Origin: Pseudovibrio sp. M1P-2-3
GTDB taxonomy: Bacteria; Pseudomonadota; Alphaproteobacteria; Rhizobiales; Stappiaceae
Assembly: GCF_031501865.1 (NCBI RefSeq)
Contig: NZ_JARRCW010000001.1
Coordinates: forward strand, 4,106,001 to 4,170,000
Length of the DNA: 64,000 nt
Direction of reading: 5' to 3'
Below, one piece after another: positions 54,479-64,000 of the stretch (positions within the stretch are counted from its first letter, which is position 1; each line of letters opens with the position of its first letter). Below the pieces are notes generated by a model. The model did not search any database. It saw nothing but the letters and a program-made list of their open reading frames with translations, and was not told where the DNA came from. The position numbers and the translations under genes were made by a program.

Positions 54479-56995
54479 TTATTCGGCCGCTCTCAGCTTT
54501 GGGATTTCTGGCTCCAGCGGGAAACGGCAAGTCACAGTGGTGCCTACACCCTCTTTGGAGGTAATTTCAACCGTCCCACTGTGCAGTTCAACGAAGCTCT
54601 TCACAATTGAAAGCCCAAGGCCCACGCCCTGACGGTGTTCATCCGTTCCACGGCTCACAAAGCGCGAGAAAACCTTTTCCTGCAGATGTTCTGGAATACC
54701 GGTGCCCTTGTCTTCCACACGAAAGAAGACCCCATCGTTCTCACGCCAGCTGGAAACCGCCACAACGCCGCCTTTTTCAGAGTAACCAATGGCATTGGAA
54801 AGCAGGTTAAACAGCACTTGCCGCACCCGTCTCCCATCGGCTTTAAACCCACCAATACCTTGCGGAAGGTGCGTTTCTAGCGAGATTTTTCGCTCATCAA
54901 TCCGGTCCTTCAGCCCCTCGATCGCCTCAAAGACGGTTCCGGCAATATCCACAGAGCCCAGATCCAGCTCCATAATACCCGCATCAATTGTCGTCAGGTC
55001 CAGAATATCGTTGATGATCGCCAGCAGGGACGCAGAGGATGACAGGATATAGTCTGTATACTCGCTCTGTTTGGCAGACAGCGAGCCAAATTTCGGGTCG
55101 GACAACAGTTGTGCAAAGCCGATAATGGTGGTCAGCGGCGAACGCAGTTCATAGGAAACATGCTGAACAAAGGTGTTTTTCAGCTGATCCGCTTCTTGAA
55201 GCGCATCATTTTTTTCCACCAGTGCCCGCTCCACATTCACAGAATCGGTCACATTCACAAAAGTCAGCAGCGTGCCGCCATCAGGAAGTGGCACAGTTAC
55301 ATAATCCACCACACTACCATCAAGGCGTTCCATACGCCCGCTCAAGCTGCGCCTGTTTTCAATCAATCCGGTAATACTGCCTGAAAGATCCTGCCACACA
55401 CCGTCTTCGGGGAAGAGCTTTTGGCATTCACCAATAAGCTGGGATAGGTGCGGGACTTCTTTCAGATCCTCTGCGGACAGATTCCAGCATTCCTCGAATG
55501 CGGGGTTTCTAAGCCGCAAGCGCCCGTTGGAGCCAAACACAGCAACCGCTTCGGAAAGGTTGTCAAGCGTTTCCCCCTGAACCCGCGTGAGTGCGTTATA
55601 GCGGCTTTCCAAGTCAAGGCGCTCCGTCACGTTCTCGTAGATATAGGTCACGCCGCCCTGCGGATGGGGGTTGGCAATCACGCGAATGGTGCGCCCATCG
55701 GGCAAATACCACCAGAAATCATTGGCCTCCAGAGATTGATAGCTGCGCAGGTGTTTTTCCCGCCAGCTTTGGTAATCGGCCTGTTCGGGCAAATTACGGT
55801 TTGCCCGCATACTGTCCAGAATTTCCCCTTCCAAAGGAGTAGCCTCCAGCAAGCGCGGGTCCAACTTCCATAGCTCGCGGTAGGCTGAGTTATAAAACTG
55901 CAATTTCTGGTCCGGTCCGAAGATGGCAACAGCCGTTTGCAACTCTTCCAATGTACGCCGATGCGAGCCAAGTGTACGGCGCAGCTGTTTCTGTACTGTT
56001 TCCAGCTCACTCACATCAAAGGCCAGCCCTGCACTGCCAGAATCTCTTTTCACATCCGTAATATCAAAAACACGCCGCTCTCCAGCCGCCACGACAGAAA
56101 GAGGAGAGTTGAATACACCGTCGGTTCCCCGCATCATGGCCACCCGGCGGCGGCCCCGTTCATCGAGAAATTCCGCAGATTTTTCTAGTGTATCTTCCAG
56201 TGAGCGCTCTTCCACCGCGTCCACATACGCATCATTTGCCCAAATCAGTTTTCCATTGGGGTCCCGTTGCCAAGCTGGTCCCGACTGTGCGTTGAGCAAC
56301 GTTCGCAAAGTGGTCAGCCGTTCCTCAAGTCCTCTATTGCGCTCATCCAGACGAACACCACGCCTTTGATCGCCGCTCAAATCCCGCAGACGTAAAACCA
56401 CCATGCCCCCGACAGCTTTTCCAGTGGCCTCCAGATAGATCCCTTCCTGCGTAACCAAGGAAACTGTGAACGGAGTAGCACTTTCAAACAGTGCCTCAAG
56501 ATGCTCCTTCAGCTCTCGCGCGGATTGATGCTCCAGCCAAGTAGGAAACTTCAGGAACTCAGCGGGTTCAATAGGATAGTTGATTTCCTTATTCATCTGG
56601 CCGGTCAGAACCGGCGTCTGGCCCAACCGCTTCCATAGAACAATCAAAGTCCCTTCACTTTCCACCAAATTTTGCAGTTGTTGTGCTTGGGTACGCAGGG
56701 AGAGGACTTCCTCCTCCATCTTGAAATAGCTACCCAGCTGGCGGCGCTGGTAGCGAACAAAGAATATGGACACCCCGCAGGCAACAAGAATTGAGGCAAT
56801 CGTGCAAACAACTAAAAACAGCTGAAACAGGCCAGAGGTTTCTTGAAGAAGGAAAGAACCACTTGATGATGATTGAGCCCAGCCGGATGTGGTTACTACA
56901 AAGAAGAAGACAGTGCTCAGGATTGAGAGGGATTTGCGCATACCGGTTGGCCGTTTCCTACGACTTCGTAGACGGTCAGGAATATCCTGTAGCAT
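54479..56995 (-). CDS. divL: DivL-type PAS pseudo-histidine kinase (Tyr in place of His)
   Basis: An 838-residue cell-cycle signalling protein. The ATG at 56995 has a GAGGGGG ribosome site; the frame continues to 57226 without it. After a membrane region (FLVVCTIASILVACGVSIFF) come several PAS domains and then a kinase core with FVQHVSYELRSPL: the phospho-acceptor position is Tyr615, the hallmark of DivL. The ATPase part is intact (NLLSNAIGYS, DKGTGIPEHLQ, GVGLGLSIVKSFVELH). In Caulobacter DivL controls CckA via DivK; the neighbours (tsaE, ahcY) match DivL loci. Confidence 0.9.
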   Translation of the reverse strand: MLQDIPDRLRSRRKRPTGMRKSLSILSTVFFFVVTTSGWAQSSSSGSFLLQETSGLFQLFLVVCTIASILVACGVSIFFVRYQRRQLGSYFKMEEEVLSLRTQAQQLQNLVESEGTLIVLWKRLGQTPVLTGQMNKEINYPIEPAEFLKFPTWLEHQSARELKEHLEALFESATPFTVSLVTQEGIYLEATGKAVGGMVVLRLRDLSGDQRRGVRLDERNRGLEERLTTLRTLLNAQSGPAWQRDPNGKLIWANDAYVDAVEERSLEDTLEKSAEFLDERGRRRVAMMRGTDGVFNSPLSVVAAGERRVFDITDVKRDSGSAGLAFDVSELETVQKQLRRTLGSHRRTLEELQTAVAIFGPDQKLQFYNSAYRELWKLDPRLLEATPLEGEILDSMRANRNLPEQADYQSWREKHLRSYQSLEANDFWWYLPDGRTIRVIANPHPQGGVTYIYENVTERLDLESRYNALTRVQGETLDNLSEAVAVFGSNGRLRLRNPAFEECWNLSAEDLKEVPHLSQLIGECQKLFPEDGVWQDLSGSITGLIENRRSLSGRMERLDGSVVDYVTVPLPDGGTLLTFVNVTDSVNVERALVEKNDALQEADQLKNTFVQHVSYELRSPLTTIIGFAQLLSDPKFGSLSAKQSEYTDYILSSSASLLAIINDILDLTTIDAGIMELDLGSVDIAGTVFEAIEGLKDRIDERKISLETHLPQGIGGFKADGRRVRQVLFNLLSNAIGYSEKGGVVAVSSWRENDGVFFRVEDKGTGIPEHLQEKVFSRFVSRGTDEHRQGVGLGLSIVKSFVELHSGTVEITSKEGVGTTVTCRFPLEPEIPKLRAAE

Positions 56996-57189
56996 AGCGC
57001 CCCCTCTTGGCTGTTTGCGGGAAACGTACAGGCCAGAATTTGTGGGCCCATGAACGCCAAACAAACTAATAACCAAAATAACGCCATCACGATTCGGTAA
57101 TAAGCACTTCATCGCGACTAGTGAACAGGATATATTTTTATTATTGAAATGGAATACCATTATTTGACGGAGGTAACCCTCCCGAGGAA

Positions 57190-57213
57190 GCTCTCCGCCA
57201 GACAGCGGAGAGC
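57190..57213 (-). terminator. Hairpin after ahcY
   Basis: A perfect 9-bp stem (GCTCTCCGC with GCGGAGAGC, 6-nt loop) lies 14 bases past the ahcY stop; the trailing minus-strand sequence TTCCTC is only weakly T-rich. A second small palindrome (AATTGCT-A-AGCAATT) overlaps the stop codon. Confidence 0.55.
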
Positions 57214-57226
57214 AATTGCTAAGCAA

Positions 57227-58627
57227 TTAGTACTTATATTGTACGGACTTATAAGGCCCATTCCTGTCAATACCTAGGTACTCAGACTGGTCTGGCGTCA
57301 GCTCCGTCAAGCTCACGCCCAGCTTCTCCAGATGCAAACGTGCAACTTTCTCGTCCAGATGCTTGGGCAGAACATAGACTTTATTCTCGTAGTTATCCCC
57401 ACGGCAGAACAGCTCCATCTGTGCCAGCACCTGATTTGTAAAGCTTGCAGACATCACAAAGCTTGGATGTCCAGTGGCATTGCCAAGGTTCACCAAACGT
57501 CCTTCGGAGAGCAGCAACAGCCGCTTGCCATCGGGATATTCAATCATATCCACCTGTGGCTTCACATTACGCCATTTGAAATTGCGAAGAGCAGCAACCT
57601 GAATCTCGTTATCAAAGTGCCCGATATTACAAACAATGGCCATGTCCTTCATGTCCCGCATGTGGTCAGCGGTGATGATGTCCTTGTTGCCGGTCGCGGT
57701 TACAAAAATATCAGCGGTTGGTGCCACTTGTTCCAGTGTGCGTACTTCATACCCATCCATAGAAGCTTGAAGAGCACAGATCGGATCAATTTCCGTAACG
57801 ATCACCCGGGCGCCCGCCCCTTCCAGAGATTTGGCGGAGCCTTTACCCACGTCCCCATAACCACACACAACCGCAGTTTTACCGGACATCATCACATCGG
57901 TGCCACGGCGAATGCCATCCACCAGAGATTCACGGCACCCGTACCTGTTATCGAACTTGGACTTAGTGACGCTGTCATTCACATTAATCGCAGGGAACGG
58001 CAACTCCCCTTTCTTTTCCATCTCGTAAAGGCGCATCACTCCGGTTGTGGTTTCCTCGGAAACACCTTGAATATTGGCTTTAATCTTCGAGAAATAGCCG
58101 GGATCTTCAGAAAGGCGACGTTTGATGATGGAGTAAAGAGCCGTTTCCTCTTCATTGCTAGGCGAGGAGATGACTGAAGGGTCTGTTTCGGCCTGTGCGC
58201 CCAACAGAACCATCAAGGTGGCGTCCCCCCCGTCATCCAGAATCAGATTGGCGGTTTCGCCGTTGCCCCAGTCGAAGATCCGACTGGCATACTCCCAGTA
58301 TTCTTCCAGTGTCTCGCCTTTCACAGCAAACACGGGAATATTGGCAGCAGCAATTGCGGCAGCGGCCTGATCTTGAGTAGAAAAGATATTACAGGAGGCC
58401 CAGCGCACTTCCGCACCCAGCTCAACGAGTGTTTCAATCAGAACAGCGGTCTGGATTGTCATATGCAGCGAACCTGCAATGCGCGCACCCTTGAGCGGCT
58501 TATTCCTTCCAAACTCCTCGCGGCATGCCATAAGGCCCGGCATTTCGGTTTCCGCTATTTCGATCTCCGTACGGCCCCAATCAGCCAGCGAGATATCTTT
58601 GACAATGTAATCTGAAAACTGTGCCAT
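57227..58627 (-). CDS. ahcY: Adenosylhomocysteinase
   Basis: A 466-residue NAD-dependent SAH hydrolase that recycles the by-product of methylations. Features: [44 protein letters not shown], the NAD loop [14 protein letters not shown] and the C-terminal [22 protein letters not shown] and YKY end. The insertion typical of bacterial long forms is present. No SAH riboswitch was recognised upstream. Confidence 0.97.
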   Translation of the reverse strand: MAQFSDYIVKDISLADWGRTEIEIAETEMPGLMACREEFGRNKPLKGARIAGSLHMTIQTAVLIETLVELGAEVRWASCNIFSTQDQAAAAIAAANIPVFAVKGETLEEYWEYASRIFDWGNGETANLILDDGGDATLMVLLGAQAETDPSVISSPSNEEETALYSIIKRRLSEDPGYFSKIKANIQGVSEETTTGVMRLYEMEKKGELPFPAINVNDSVTKSKFDNRYGCRESLVDGIRRGTDVMMSGKTAVVCGYGDVGKGSAKSLEGAGARVIVTEIDPICALQASMDGYEVRTLEQVAPTADIFVTATGNKDIITADHMRDMKDMAIVCNIGHFDNEIQVAALRNFKWRNVKPQVDMIEYPDGKRLLLLSEGRLVNLGNATGHPSFVMSASFTNQVLAQMELFCRGDNYENKVYVLPKHLDEKVARLHLEKLGVSLTELTPDQSEYLGIDRNGPYKSVQYKY

Positions 58628-58841
58628 TCTCTCTTTTCCCGGTGCATGGACCTTGAAAGTCCGCAGTGGTATTTGGGCGCCGAATCTACGGCGTCAACCG
58701 AATGCGCAATTATACCAAGTTGAAAAGAGAGAAAGCAATCAAGATATAAAGGTTTCTTTATATCAGATAAAAATAGTATTTATTTCAGTACTTTAGGAAA
58801 CTAATGAAAATGGGGAGTACAATAACTCTCCAGCCACTTCT

Positions 58842-59126
58842 TTAGTCTCTTTCTCCAAAGCCGTCTTCAACCAGCTCGGCAATGGCGTCGAGCGCCTCAT
58901 TACGTTGCTTACCCGACACGCTCACCTCAATGCTACACCCGATGGAAGCGGCCAGCATCATCAGCCCCATAATAGACGTACCGCCCACAGTCTGCCCATC
59001 TTTAGAAACTTCCACACGGGCATCAAAGGCCTCCACCAGTTTCACAAGCTTTGCGGAGGCACGGGCATGGAGTCCACGAGAGTTCACTATGGTGAGGCTT
59101 CGCCCCACACTATATTCATTCGACAT
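58842..59126 (-). CDS. ptsH: Phosphocarrier protein HPr
   Basis: A 94-residue HPr with the phosphohistidine His20 in NSRGLHARASAKLVK and the regulatory serine region GGTSIMGLMMLAAS, the target of HprK. Start at 59126 (MSNEYSVGRSL); the longer frame overlaps the EIIA gene. No sugar permease is nearby, so this belongs to a regulatory phosphotransfer chain. Confidence 0.95.
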   Translation of the reverse strand: MSNEYSVGRSLTIVNSRGLHARASAKLVKLVEAFDARVEVSKDGQTVGGTSIMGLMMLAASIGCSIEVSVSGKQRNEALDAIAELVEDGFGERD

Positions 59127-59136
59127 CAAAAAAAAA

Positions 59137-59541
59137 CTATCCTTGGCCAGACAACACCTGACTTGCGACTGAGATATATTTCTGCCCCGCATTTCGGGCT
59201 TCTTCAACAGCCTGTGCCAAAGGCAACTCATGTCTTATGCTTGCAAGTTTGATGAGCATGGGAAGATTTACACCGGCAACAACCTCGATTGTTCCCCCAT
59301 TCATAACAGAAATCGCCAGATTGGAGGGCGTACCTCCAAACATATCCGTCAGCAGAACAACGCCCGATCCGTCATTGACGCTCTCTACAGATTTCACAAT
59401 ATCTTGACGACGTTGTTCCATATCATCATCTGGGCCAATACAAATTGTTGAAATACGTTCCTGAGGACCAACAACGTGCTCCAGAGCCAATTTGAACTCT
59501 TCTGCCAATCGACCATGTGTGACAAGAACCAGACCTATCAT
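59137..59541 (-). CDS. PTS EIIA component, mannose-family (regulatory)
   Basis: A 134-residue EIIA of the mannose type with phospho-acceptor His9 in LVLVTHGRLAEEFK and LLTDMFGGTPSNLA. In Rhizobiales such lone EIIA proteins take part in carbon and nitrogen regulation, not sugar import. It lies 11 nt before ptsH. Confidence 0.92.
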   Translation of the reverse strand: MIGLVLVTHGRLAEEFKLALEHVVGPQERISTICIGPDDDMEQRRQDIVKSVESVNDGSGVVLLTDMFGGTPSNLAISVMNGGTIEVVAGVNLPMLIKLASIRHELPLAQAVEEARNAGQKYISVASQVLSGQG

Positions 59542-59651
59542 TCACTTTCCGTAAATTTAGAGAGACTACACACTACATTCATTCTTGCCTCACTGTGTTT
59601 TAGCGCGGCAAGAAGTGCAAGGAAAATCGGTAACACGTTGTTAGTTGTATG

Positions 59652-60107
59652 CTACTTTTGTAGGCGAATAAAGCTCAAAGCGGCCTCAACAAGCCGTTGA
59701 GCTGCAGTTAAATCGCCAACAGGAACAGCTTGGTAGGGAATTTTGGTGCCGTGAATCTCCGTTGTCATGTTTTCTTCTTCCGGCATTCGCTCTACGAGCG
59801 CGATAGGCAGTAATTCAACTACAAGACTCACCAGAGCGTTGTTAAGGTGGGGAACTTCAACAGGACCACGCCCCCTTACCTCCATTAAACCGGCAATAGC
59901 TGGCGGGGCAGAGGCGATCAGGAACCCGTTCACCGAGCGAACATATACCCTGTCGTCTGAAACAAGACAGGCAAAATGTCCCTGACTGCGTTCATGATTC
60001 ATCAAGATGTGCGCCAGCGTGGACTTTCCCGATCCAGAAACCCCACGAATAAAAACAGCTTCCGTCCGTAAAAGGACGCAGGTTCCATGTAGGGCCGGAT
60101 TGTCCAT
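59652..60107 (-). CDS. hprK: HPr kinase/phosphorylase, short alphaproteobacterial form
   Basis: A 151-residue protein comprising only the C-terminal kinase domain of HprK: P-loop GVSGSGKSTLAH, CLVSDDRVYVR and MEVRGRGPVEVP. The N-terminal domain of the Firmicute enzyme is absent, as usual in Rhizobiales. The start at 60107 lies 10 bases after the chvG stop region. It links ChvG/ChvI signalling to HPr phosphorylation. Confidence 0.92.
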   Translation of the reverse strand: MDNPALHGTCVLLRTEAVFIRGVSGSGKSTLAHILMNHERSQGHFACLVSDDRVYVRSVNGFLIASAPPAIAGLMEVRGRGPVEVPHLNNALVSLVVELLPIALVERMPEEENMTTEIHGTKIPYQAVPVGDLTAAQRLVEAALSFIRLQK

Positions 60108-60117
60108 TCTTTTACTC

Positions 60118-61929
60118 CTAGCGGGAGGGCAAAACGACCTTAAAGATTGCTCCCAGCACGTTTTGGCTGCTCTCTTCCAAGCGGTTCTGCGCAGTGATTG
60201 TCCCGTCATGGACATCTACAATCTGGCGGCAGATTGAAAGGCCAAGACCGGAGTTATTCCCGAAACCTTCCGTCTCGGGCCTATCAGTATAGAACCTTTC
60301 GAATATTCTTTCCATGACATCCTCGCCAATCCCCGGCCCGCTGTCTTCTACCGTTACCACAATATTGCCGCCTACCCGCTTAGCGCGCACCACCACCGAA
60401 GCACCGGAAGGTGAAAACGAGCGGGCATTGTCGATAAGATTGTTAAAGACCTGCCCCAACCGCTCGTCATTTCCTGACATGACATAGGGCTTTTGCATTT
60501 TGGAGGAGGCCAGTTCCAACTCGATATGCGCCTCACCTTTACGGGTGCGCTCATTGGCAATTTCAACAATTGTCTTGAGCAGGATAGAAAGATCGAATTC
60601 TTCGGTTTCCTCACGCGCCATTTCTGCATCAATACGCGATGCCTCGGAAATATCCGTAATCAACCGGTCCAGACGCTGCACATCATGCTGAATCACCTCC
60701 AGCAATCGCTGCCGTGAGGATTCGTTTTTGGCAAGCGGCATGGTTTCTACTGCACTTCGAAGAGAAGTGAGCGGGTTTTTAAGCTCATGAGCCACATCTG
60801 CGGCAAAACTCTCGATAGCATCCATACGGCCATAAAGGGCGTTGGTCATCCCCCGCAGAACACGAGCCAAGTTGCCAATCTCATCATGACGGCCCGGAAA
60901 TTCCGGAATCTCCTCACGGGACTTGATACTTCGCTGCACCCTTTGTGCCGCCTCCGACAAGCGCCGTACAGGACCGGCAATGGTTCCCGCCAGCAGAACT
61001 GACAGAATAATCACCACAACAGCCGCTACCATGAATATTTTCAGGATTGCCCAACGCTCTGCGGCAATAATGCTATCAATATCACCCCCTTGCGTAGAAA
61101 GAAGAAGTGTCCCGAGAACAGCGCGGAACCTTTGAATAGGCACAGCTACGGAAACAATCATCTCTCCCTTGTCTGAAAGGCGAACCACACTGGCTGGCGT
61201 TCCCGAAAGAGCTGCTTCAACCTCTGCATACTCCAGACCATCGGCTGCCCCCACTTCCTGATAGAGAGGCAACTCGCTCCGCCGCATCCAAAGCTTGGTT
61301 TTTTGCCAGAGCTTGATGTACCAGCTCTCTTGCTCCTCATCGGGAGAGGGCAGATCGTAGCGGAAAATCTGATTATAATCGTAGATGTGACGGGAATCGA
61401 GCAGCAGCGTTCCATCTGGATCATAGATACGGGCCCGCGTCTTGGTCGGCGAGATCAAACGGCGCAATACCGGCCCAACCCGCTCGGGATTAATAGGAAA
61501 GTCCAGATTACCAATGGAGCCACGCGGGCTGACGCTTTCCCCTGCTTCAAGCCGCAAAAGCTGCTCGGGGTCCAGTGTAATGGTATCCGTATCGGCTGTG
61601 GCAGAAGCTGCAATGGCACCGGCAATAATCTCCCCTTGAGTGAGGAGAGACTGCACACGCGCATCAATAAGACCCGCACGAAACTGGTTCAGGTACAAAA
61701 TACCCACCACCATGGCCACAAGGCCAAACAGATTCAAAATAAGAATCCGCCGGGTCAGGGAAGAAAGAACAAAGGTTCCCATAAAGTCGCGCCAGCGGGA
61801 GAACACCCGGCGGCGCACCTGCTTGCGCCGTAACCAGCGCAAGGGGGAAACCTTTACGCCTTTGCCAGATGCGCGCACGCTATTTTCTTCGAGACCTTGT
61901 TCAGGTCCACGTTGTTTCTCAACTGCCAT
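60118..61929 (-). CDS. chvG: Sensor histidine kinase ChvG
   Basis: A 603-residue membrane kinase (ExoS/BvrS orthologue). Two membrane helices (LILNLFGLVAMVVGILYL and IFMVAAVVVIILSVLLAG) flank a periplasmic sensor region; HAMP, the H-box FAADVAHELKNPLTSLRS and ATPase motifs (NLIDNARSFSP, DSGPGIGEDVME, GLGLSICRQIV) follow. It responds to acid or cell-envelope conditions in relatives. Paired with chvI upstream. Confidence 0.95.
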   Translation of the reverse strand: MAVEKQRGPEQGLEENSVRASGKGVKVSPLRWLRRKQVRRRVFSRWRDFMGTFVLSSLTRRILILNLFGLVAMVVGILYLNQFRAGLIDARVQSLLTQGEIIAGAIAASATADTDTITLDPEQLLRLEAGESVSPRGSIGNLDFPINPERVGPVLRRLISPTKTRARIYDPDGTLLLDSRHIYDYNQIFRYDLPSPDEEQESWYIKLWQKTKLWMRRSELPLYQEVGAADGLEYAEVEAALSGTPASVVRLSDKGEMIVSVAVPIQRFRAVLGTLLLSTQGGDIDSIIAAERWAILKIFMVAAVVVIILSVLLAGTIAGPVRRLSEAAQRVQRSIKSREEIPEFPGRHDEIGNLARVLRGMTNALYGRMDAIESFAADVAHELKNPLTSLRSAVETMPLAKNESSRQRLLEVIQHDVQRLDRLITDISEASRIDAEMAREETEEFDLSILLKTIVEIANERTRKGEAHIELELASSKMQKPYVMSGNDERLGQVFNNLIDNARSFSPSGASVVVRAKRVGGNIVVTVEDSGPGIGEDVMERIFERFYTDRPETEGFGNNSGLGLSICRQIVDVHDGTITAQNRLEESSQNVLGAIFKVVLPSR

Positions 61930-61942
61930 GGATCAGTCCGGT

Positions 61943-62641
61943 TTAGCCTTCCCTGAAACGGTAGCCAACTCCATAGAGTGTTTCGATCATATCGAAATCA
62001 TCGTCGACAACCTTGAACTTCTTGCGCAGCCTTTTAATGTGGCTGTCAATAGTCCGGTCATCCACATAGACCTGATCATCATAGGCGGCGTCCATCAAGG
62101 CATTCCGGCTTTTCACCACACCCGGACGCTGAGCCAGAGCAAACAGAATCAAAAATTCTGTAACAGTCAGAATCACCTGCCGACCCATCCATGTGCAGGT
62201 GTGTCGCTCCTGATCCATAACAAGGCTGCCACGCTCCAGTGTCTTGCTGGCTTCACTTGGAGCGCCCACCACGTCTTTGGCCTGCGAGCGGCGTAAAACA
62301 GCCTTGACCCGCTCCACCATGAGACGCTGGGAAAACGGTTTACGGATAAAATCATCCGCCCCCATCTTCAAACCAAACAACTCATCAATCTCGTCGTCCT
62401 TGGAAGTAAGAAAGATTACAGGTAGGTCAGATTTTTGCCGTAGCCGCCGAAGTAGCTCCATACCATCCATTCGCGGCATTTTGATATCGAAAATAGCCAG
62501 ATCTGGCGGATCACTTTGCAACCCCTCCAGTGCCGACGCTCCATCAGTATAGGTTTGCACCCGATACCCTTCTGATTCTAGAGCGATAGACACGGAAGTC
62601 AGTATGTTTCGGTCATCATCGACCAAGGCAATCGTTGGCAT
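61943..62641 (-). CDS. chvI: Response regulator ChvI
   Basis: A 232-residue OmpR-type regulator: receiver with DDD near the start and phospho-Asp in [38 protein letters not shown], then a winged-helix domain ([48 protein letters not shown]). Divergent from pckA, a conserved Rhizobiales arrangement. Confidence 0.96.
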   Translation of the reverse strand: MPTIALVDDDRNILTSVSIALESEGYRVQTYTDGASALEGLQSDPPDLAIFDIKMPRMDGMELLRRLRQKSDLPVIFLTSKDDEIDELFGLKMGADDFIRKPFSQRLMVERVKAVLRRSQAKDVVGAPSEASKTLERGSLVMDQERHTCTWMGRQVILTVTEFLILFALAQRPGVVKSRNALMDAAYDDQVYVDDRTIDSHIKRLRKKFKVVDDDFDMIETLYGVGYRFREG

Positions 62642-63055
62642 ATTGCGGACCTTAATCCTCTTTCACTACAAGACAGTACTACTATAGATTTGCGCCGAAA
62701 GGGACTATTATCCTTGAAATAAGGCAAAAGCCTGTTTTGCAAATTTTATGTACTCTCAAAACGGGTTTCATTTGAAATTAAAGTGAAACCACGTGAATAT
62801 TTTCGAATATATCCGAAAGTAAATGACCTATACGTGAGTAGTAACCCATAAATAGCACCCCAGTTTATCAACCATAATAATTAACCTTTTTGCCAATTTA
62901 ACTTATTCAATCGTTTTAGATAAAATCCTTTGCCTTGTTCCCATCGTTTTCGTGGCATAAATAGTTAGTTCGCTTAAGTAGAACGGAGCGGACAATCCTA
63001 ATAAATCATTACGTGATTGTTAGGAACATCAATCAGATCTTCTGAGGAAAAAGAA
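62642..63055. promoter_or_regulatory. Divergent chvI/pckA control region
   Basis: A 414-nt AT-rich region without genes that must hold both promoters. Visible elements: a long inverted repeat GGTTTCA...TGAAACC (62764-62790), whose left part (62764-62779) matches the MarR operator of the fahA promoter at 14 of 16 bases, and a TGATTG/CAATCA inverted repeat near 63014-63035 in the pckA leader. No clear -35/-10 pair was assigned. Confidence 0.5.
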
Positions 63056-64000
63056 ATGAATGAGTTCGGTTTACGAAATTCCGAATCTGGGAGCGAGAAC
63101 TTTGGCTTTACGCAAGTCAAAAATCTGTATTGGAATTTGCAGGCTGCTGAACTCTATGAGTATTCCATTCAGCGCGGCGAAACACAGATTGTTGATGGTG
63201 GTGCACTCCTTGCTGAAACCGGAAAGCACACTGGAAGGTCTCCAAATGACAAATTCATTGTTAAGGATAGCCTGACTGAAGATACTGTCTGGTGGGATAA
63301 CAGCGGAGCAATTAACAAGGACAACTTCGACACCTTGCTTGCCGACATGCTGGACCACGCAAAAGGCATGGATCTTTTTGCTCAGGACCTTTACGGCGGA
63401 GCCGATAAAGCCCACCGCCTGCCGGTTCGCGTTTATACAGAATATGCATGGCATTCCCTGTTCATCCGCAACTTGCTTATCCGTCCAGAGCGCAGCACCT
63501 TGGCGTCCTTCCTGCCGGACATGACAATTGTTGACCTGCCAAGCTTCAAAGCTGACCCAGCGCGACATGGCAGCCGCTCGGAAACAGTGATTGCCTGTGA
63601 CTTCACCCGCAAAATCGTTTTGATTGGCGGCACTGCATATGCCGGTGAAATGAAGAAGTCTGTCTTCTCCATGCTCAACTTCCTCCTGCCAGCCGACGGC
63701 ATCATGCCAATGCACTGTTCTGCCAACGTGGGAGATGAGGGAGATGCAGCTGTCTTCTTCGGCCTGTCCGGCACTGGCAAGACCACTTTGTCCGCCGACG
63801 CCTCTCGCACCTTGATCGGTGATGACGAGCATGGCTGGGGACCACAGGGTGTCTTCAATTTTGAAGGTGGCTGTTACGCGAAGACTATCAAGCTTTCCCG
63901 CGAATCCGAGCCGGAGATTTTCGCCACAACACAGCGCTTTGGAACAATTCTGGAAAACGTGGTTGTTGACGAGAACCGCAAGCCGGATTTTGATGATAGT
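63056..64000 (+). CDS. pckA: Phosphoenolpyruvate carboxykinase (ATP), 3' end cut by window
   Basis: The first 315 codons of ATP-type PckA, the gluconeogenic enzyme making PEP from oxaloacetate. The frame is open to the window edge. The start [17 protein letters not shown] has a GAGGA ribosome site. Substrate and kinase motifs are visible: [29 protein letters not shown], and the P-loop [15 protein letters not shown] followed by [10 protein letters not shown]. Divergent from chvI. Confidence 0.95.
   Translation, partial: MNEFGLRNSESGSENFGFTQVKNLYWNLQAAELYEYSIQRGETQIVDGGALLAETGKHTGRSPNDKFIVKDSLTEDTVWWDNSGAINKDNFDTLLADMLDHAKGMDLFAQDLYGGADKAHRLPVRVYTEYAWHSLFIRNLLIRPERSTLASFLPDMTIVDLPSFKADPARHGSRSETVIACDFTRKIVLIGGTAYAGEMKKSVFSMLNFLLPADGIMPMHCSANVGDEGDAAVFFGLSGTGKTTLSADASRTLIGDDEHGWGPQGVFNFEGGCYAKTIKLSRESEPEIFATTQRFGTILENVVVDENRKPDFDDS

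Noticed and set aside
56996-57226. Longer DivL start at 57226
   Set aside because: The extra 77 residues have no family character and abut ahcY; the ATG at 56995 has a strong ribosome site.
58628-58841. SAH or SAM riboswitch upstream of ahcY
   Set aside because: Only a short GACGCCG/CGGCG hairpin is visible; it does not fit the known SAH, SAM-II or SAM-V patterns I could recall.

Overview
The window looks like the chromosome of a marine-type alphaproteobacterium of the order Hyphomicrobiales (Rhizobiales). The reasons are gene order and content: a divergent chvI/pckA pair, chvI-chvG-hprK-EIIA-HPr next to ahcY, a DivL-type kinase beside tsaE/amgK-murU-addB-addA-trxA, a bioBFDAZ operon, and rplU-rpmA-obgE-proB-proA-nadD-rsfS-rlmH-envC-ctpA-rppH. 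The moderate GC content together with TRAP transport and an RTX protease would fit a Stappiaceae/Pseudovibrio-like organism, but that genus-level guess is inference only.

Region 1 (1-16.6 kb) holds a truncated queG, then a long minus-strand housekeeping block. It runs from the rplU promoter near 16.63 kb through rplU and rpmA, a terminator, seven tandem GNAT acetyltransferase genes (one frameshifted), obgE, proB, proA, nadD, rsfS, rlmH, an EnvC-like hydrolase activator, ctpA, a terminator, a YibQ-like protein and rppH. The GNAT expansion sits in an otherwise conserved ribosome/GTPase neighbourhood and is the most striking expansion in the window.

Region 2 (16.8-25.3 kb) is accessory: a chemotaxis receptor, an IS630-family element with a frameshifted transposase, tRNA-Ser(CGA), a secreted protein combining an FG-GAP beta-propeller, a serralysin-type protease and an RTX tail, an 850-nt gene-poor stretch, and a multi-pass membrane protein.

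Region 3 (25.4-34.7 kb) is an apparent aromatic-acid catabolic system. An eight-gene minus-strand operon encodes fumarylacetoacetase, a metallo-beta-lactamase-fold protein, an FAD monooxygenase, a DUF2783 protein, a VOC-fold protein and a three-part TRAP transporter. Divergent to it are a MarR regulator and maleylacetoacetate isomerase. Related inverted repeats lie in the -35/-10 spacers of both divergent promoters, which gives a concrete regulatory model. No homogentisate dioxygenase gene is present in the window.

Region 4 (34.7-39.7 kb) is a tightly overlapping bioBFDAZ operon for biotin synthesis using the BioZ route to the pimeloyl moiety.

Region 5 (39.7-64 kb) begins with a gene-poor stretch carrying a strong orphan terminator and a candidate small membrane protein. 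Then follow sppA-ihfB, an unusual LapA domain fused to a degenerate ornithine-cyclodeaminase-like domain, a TRIC-type channel, grpE, trxA, addAB, cell-wall recycling genes (murU-like and a tsaE-amgK fusion), divL with its diagnostic tyrosine, ahcY, the regulatory PTS proteins, chvG/chvI and the start of pckA. No CRISPR array, prophage or replication origin was recognised.
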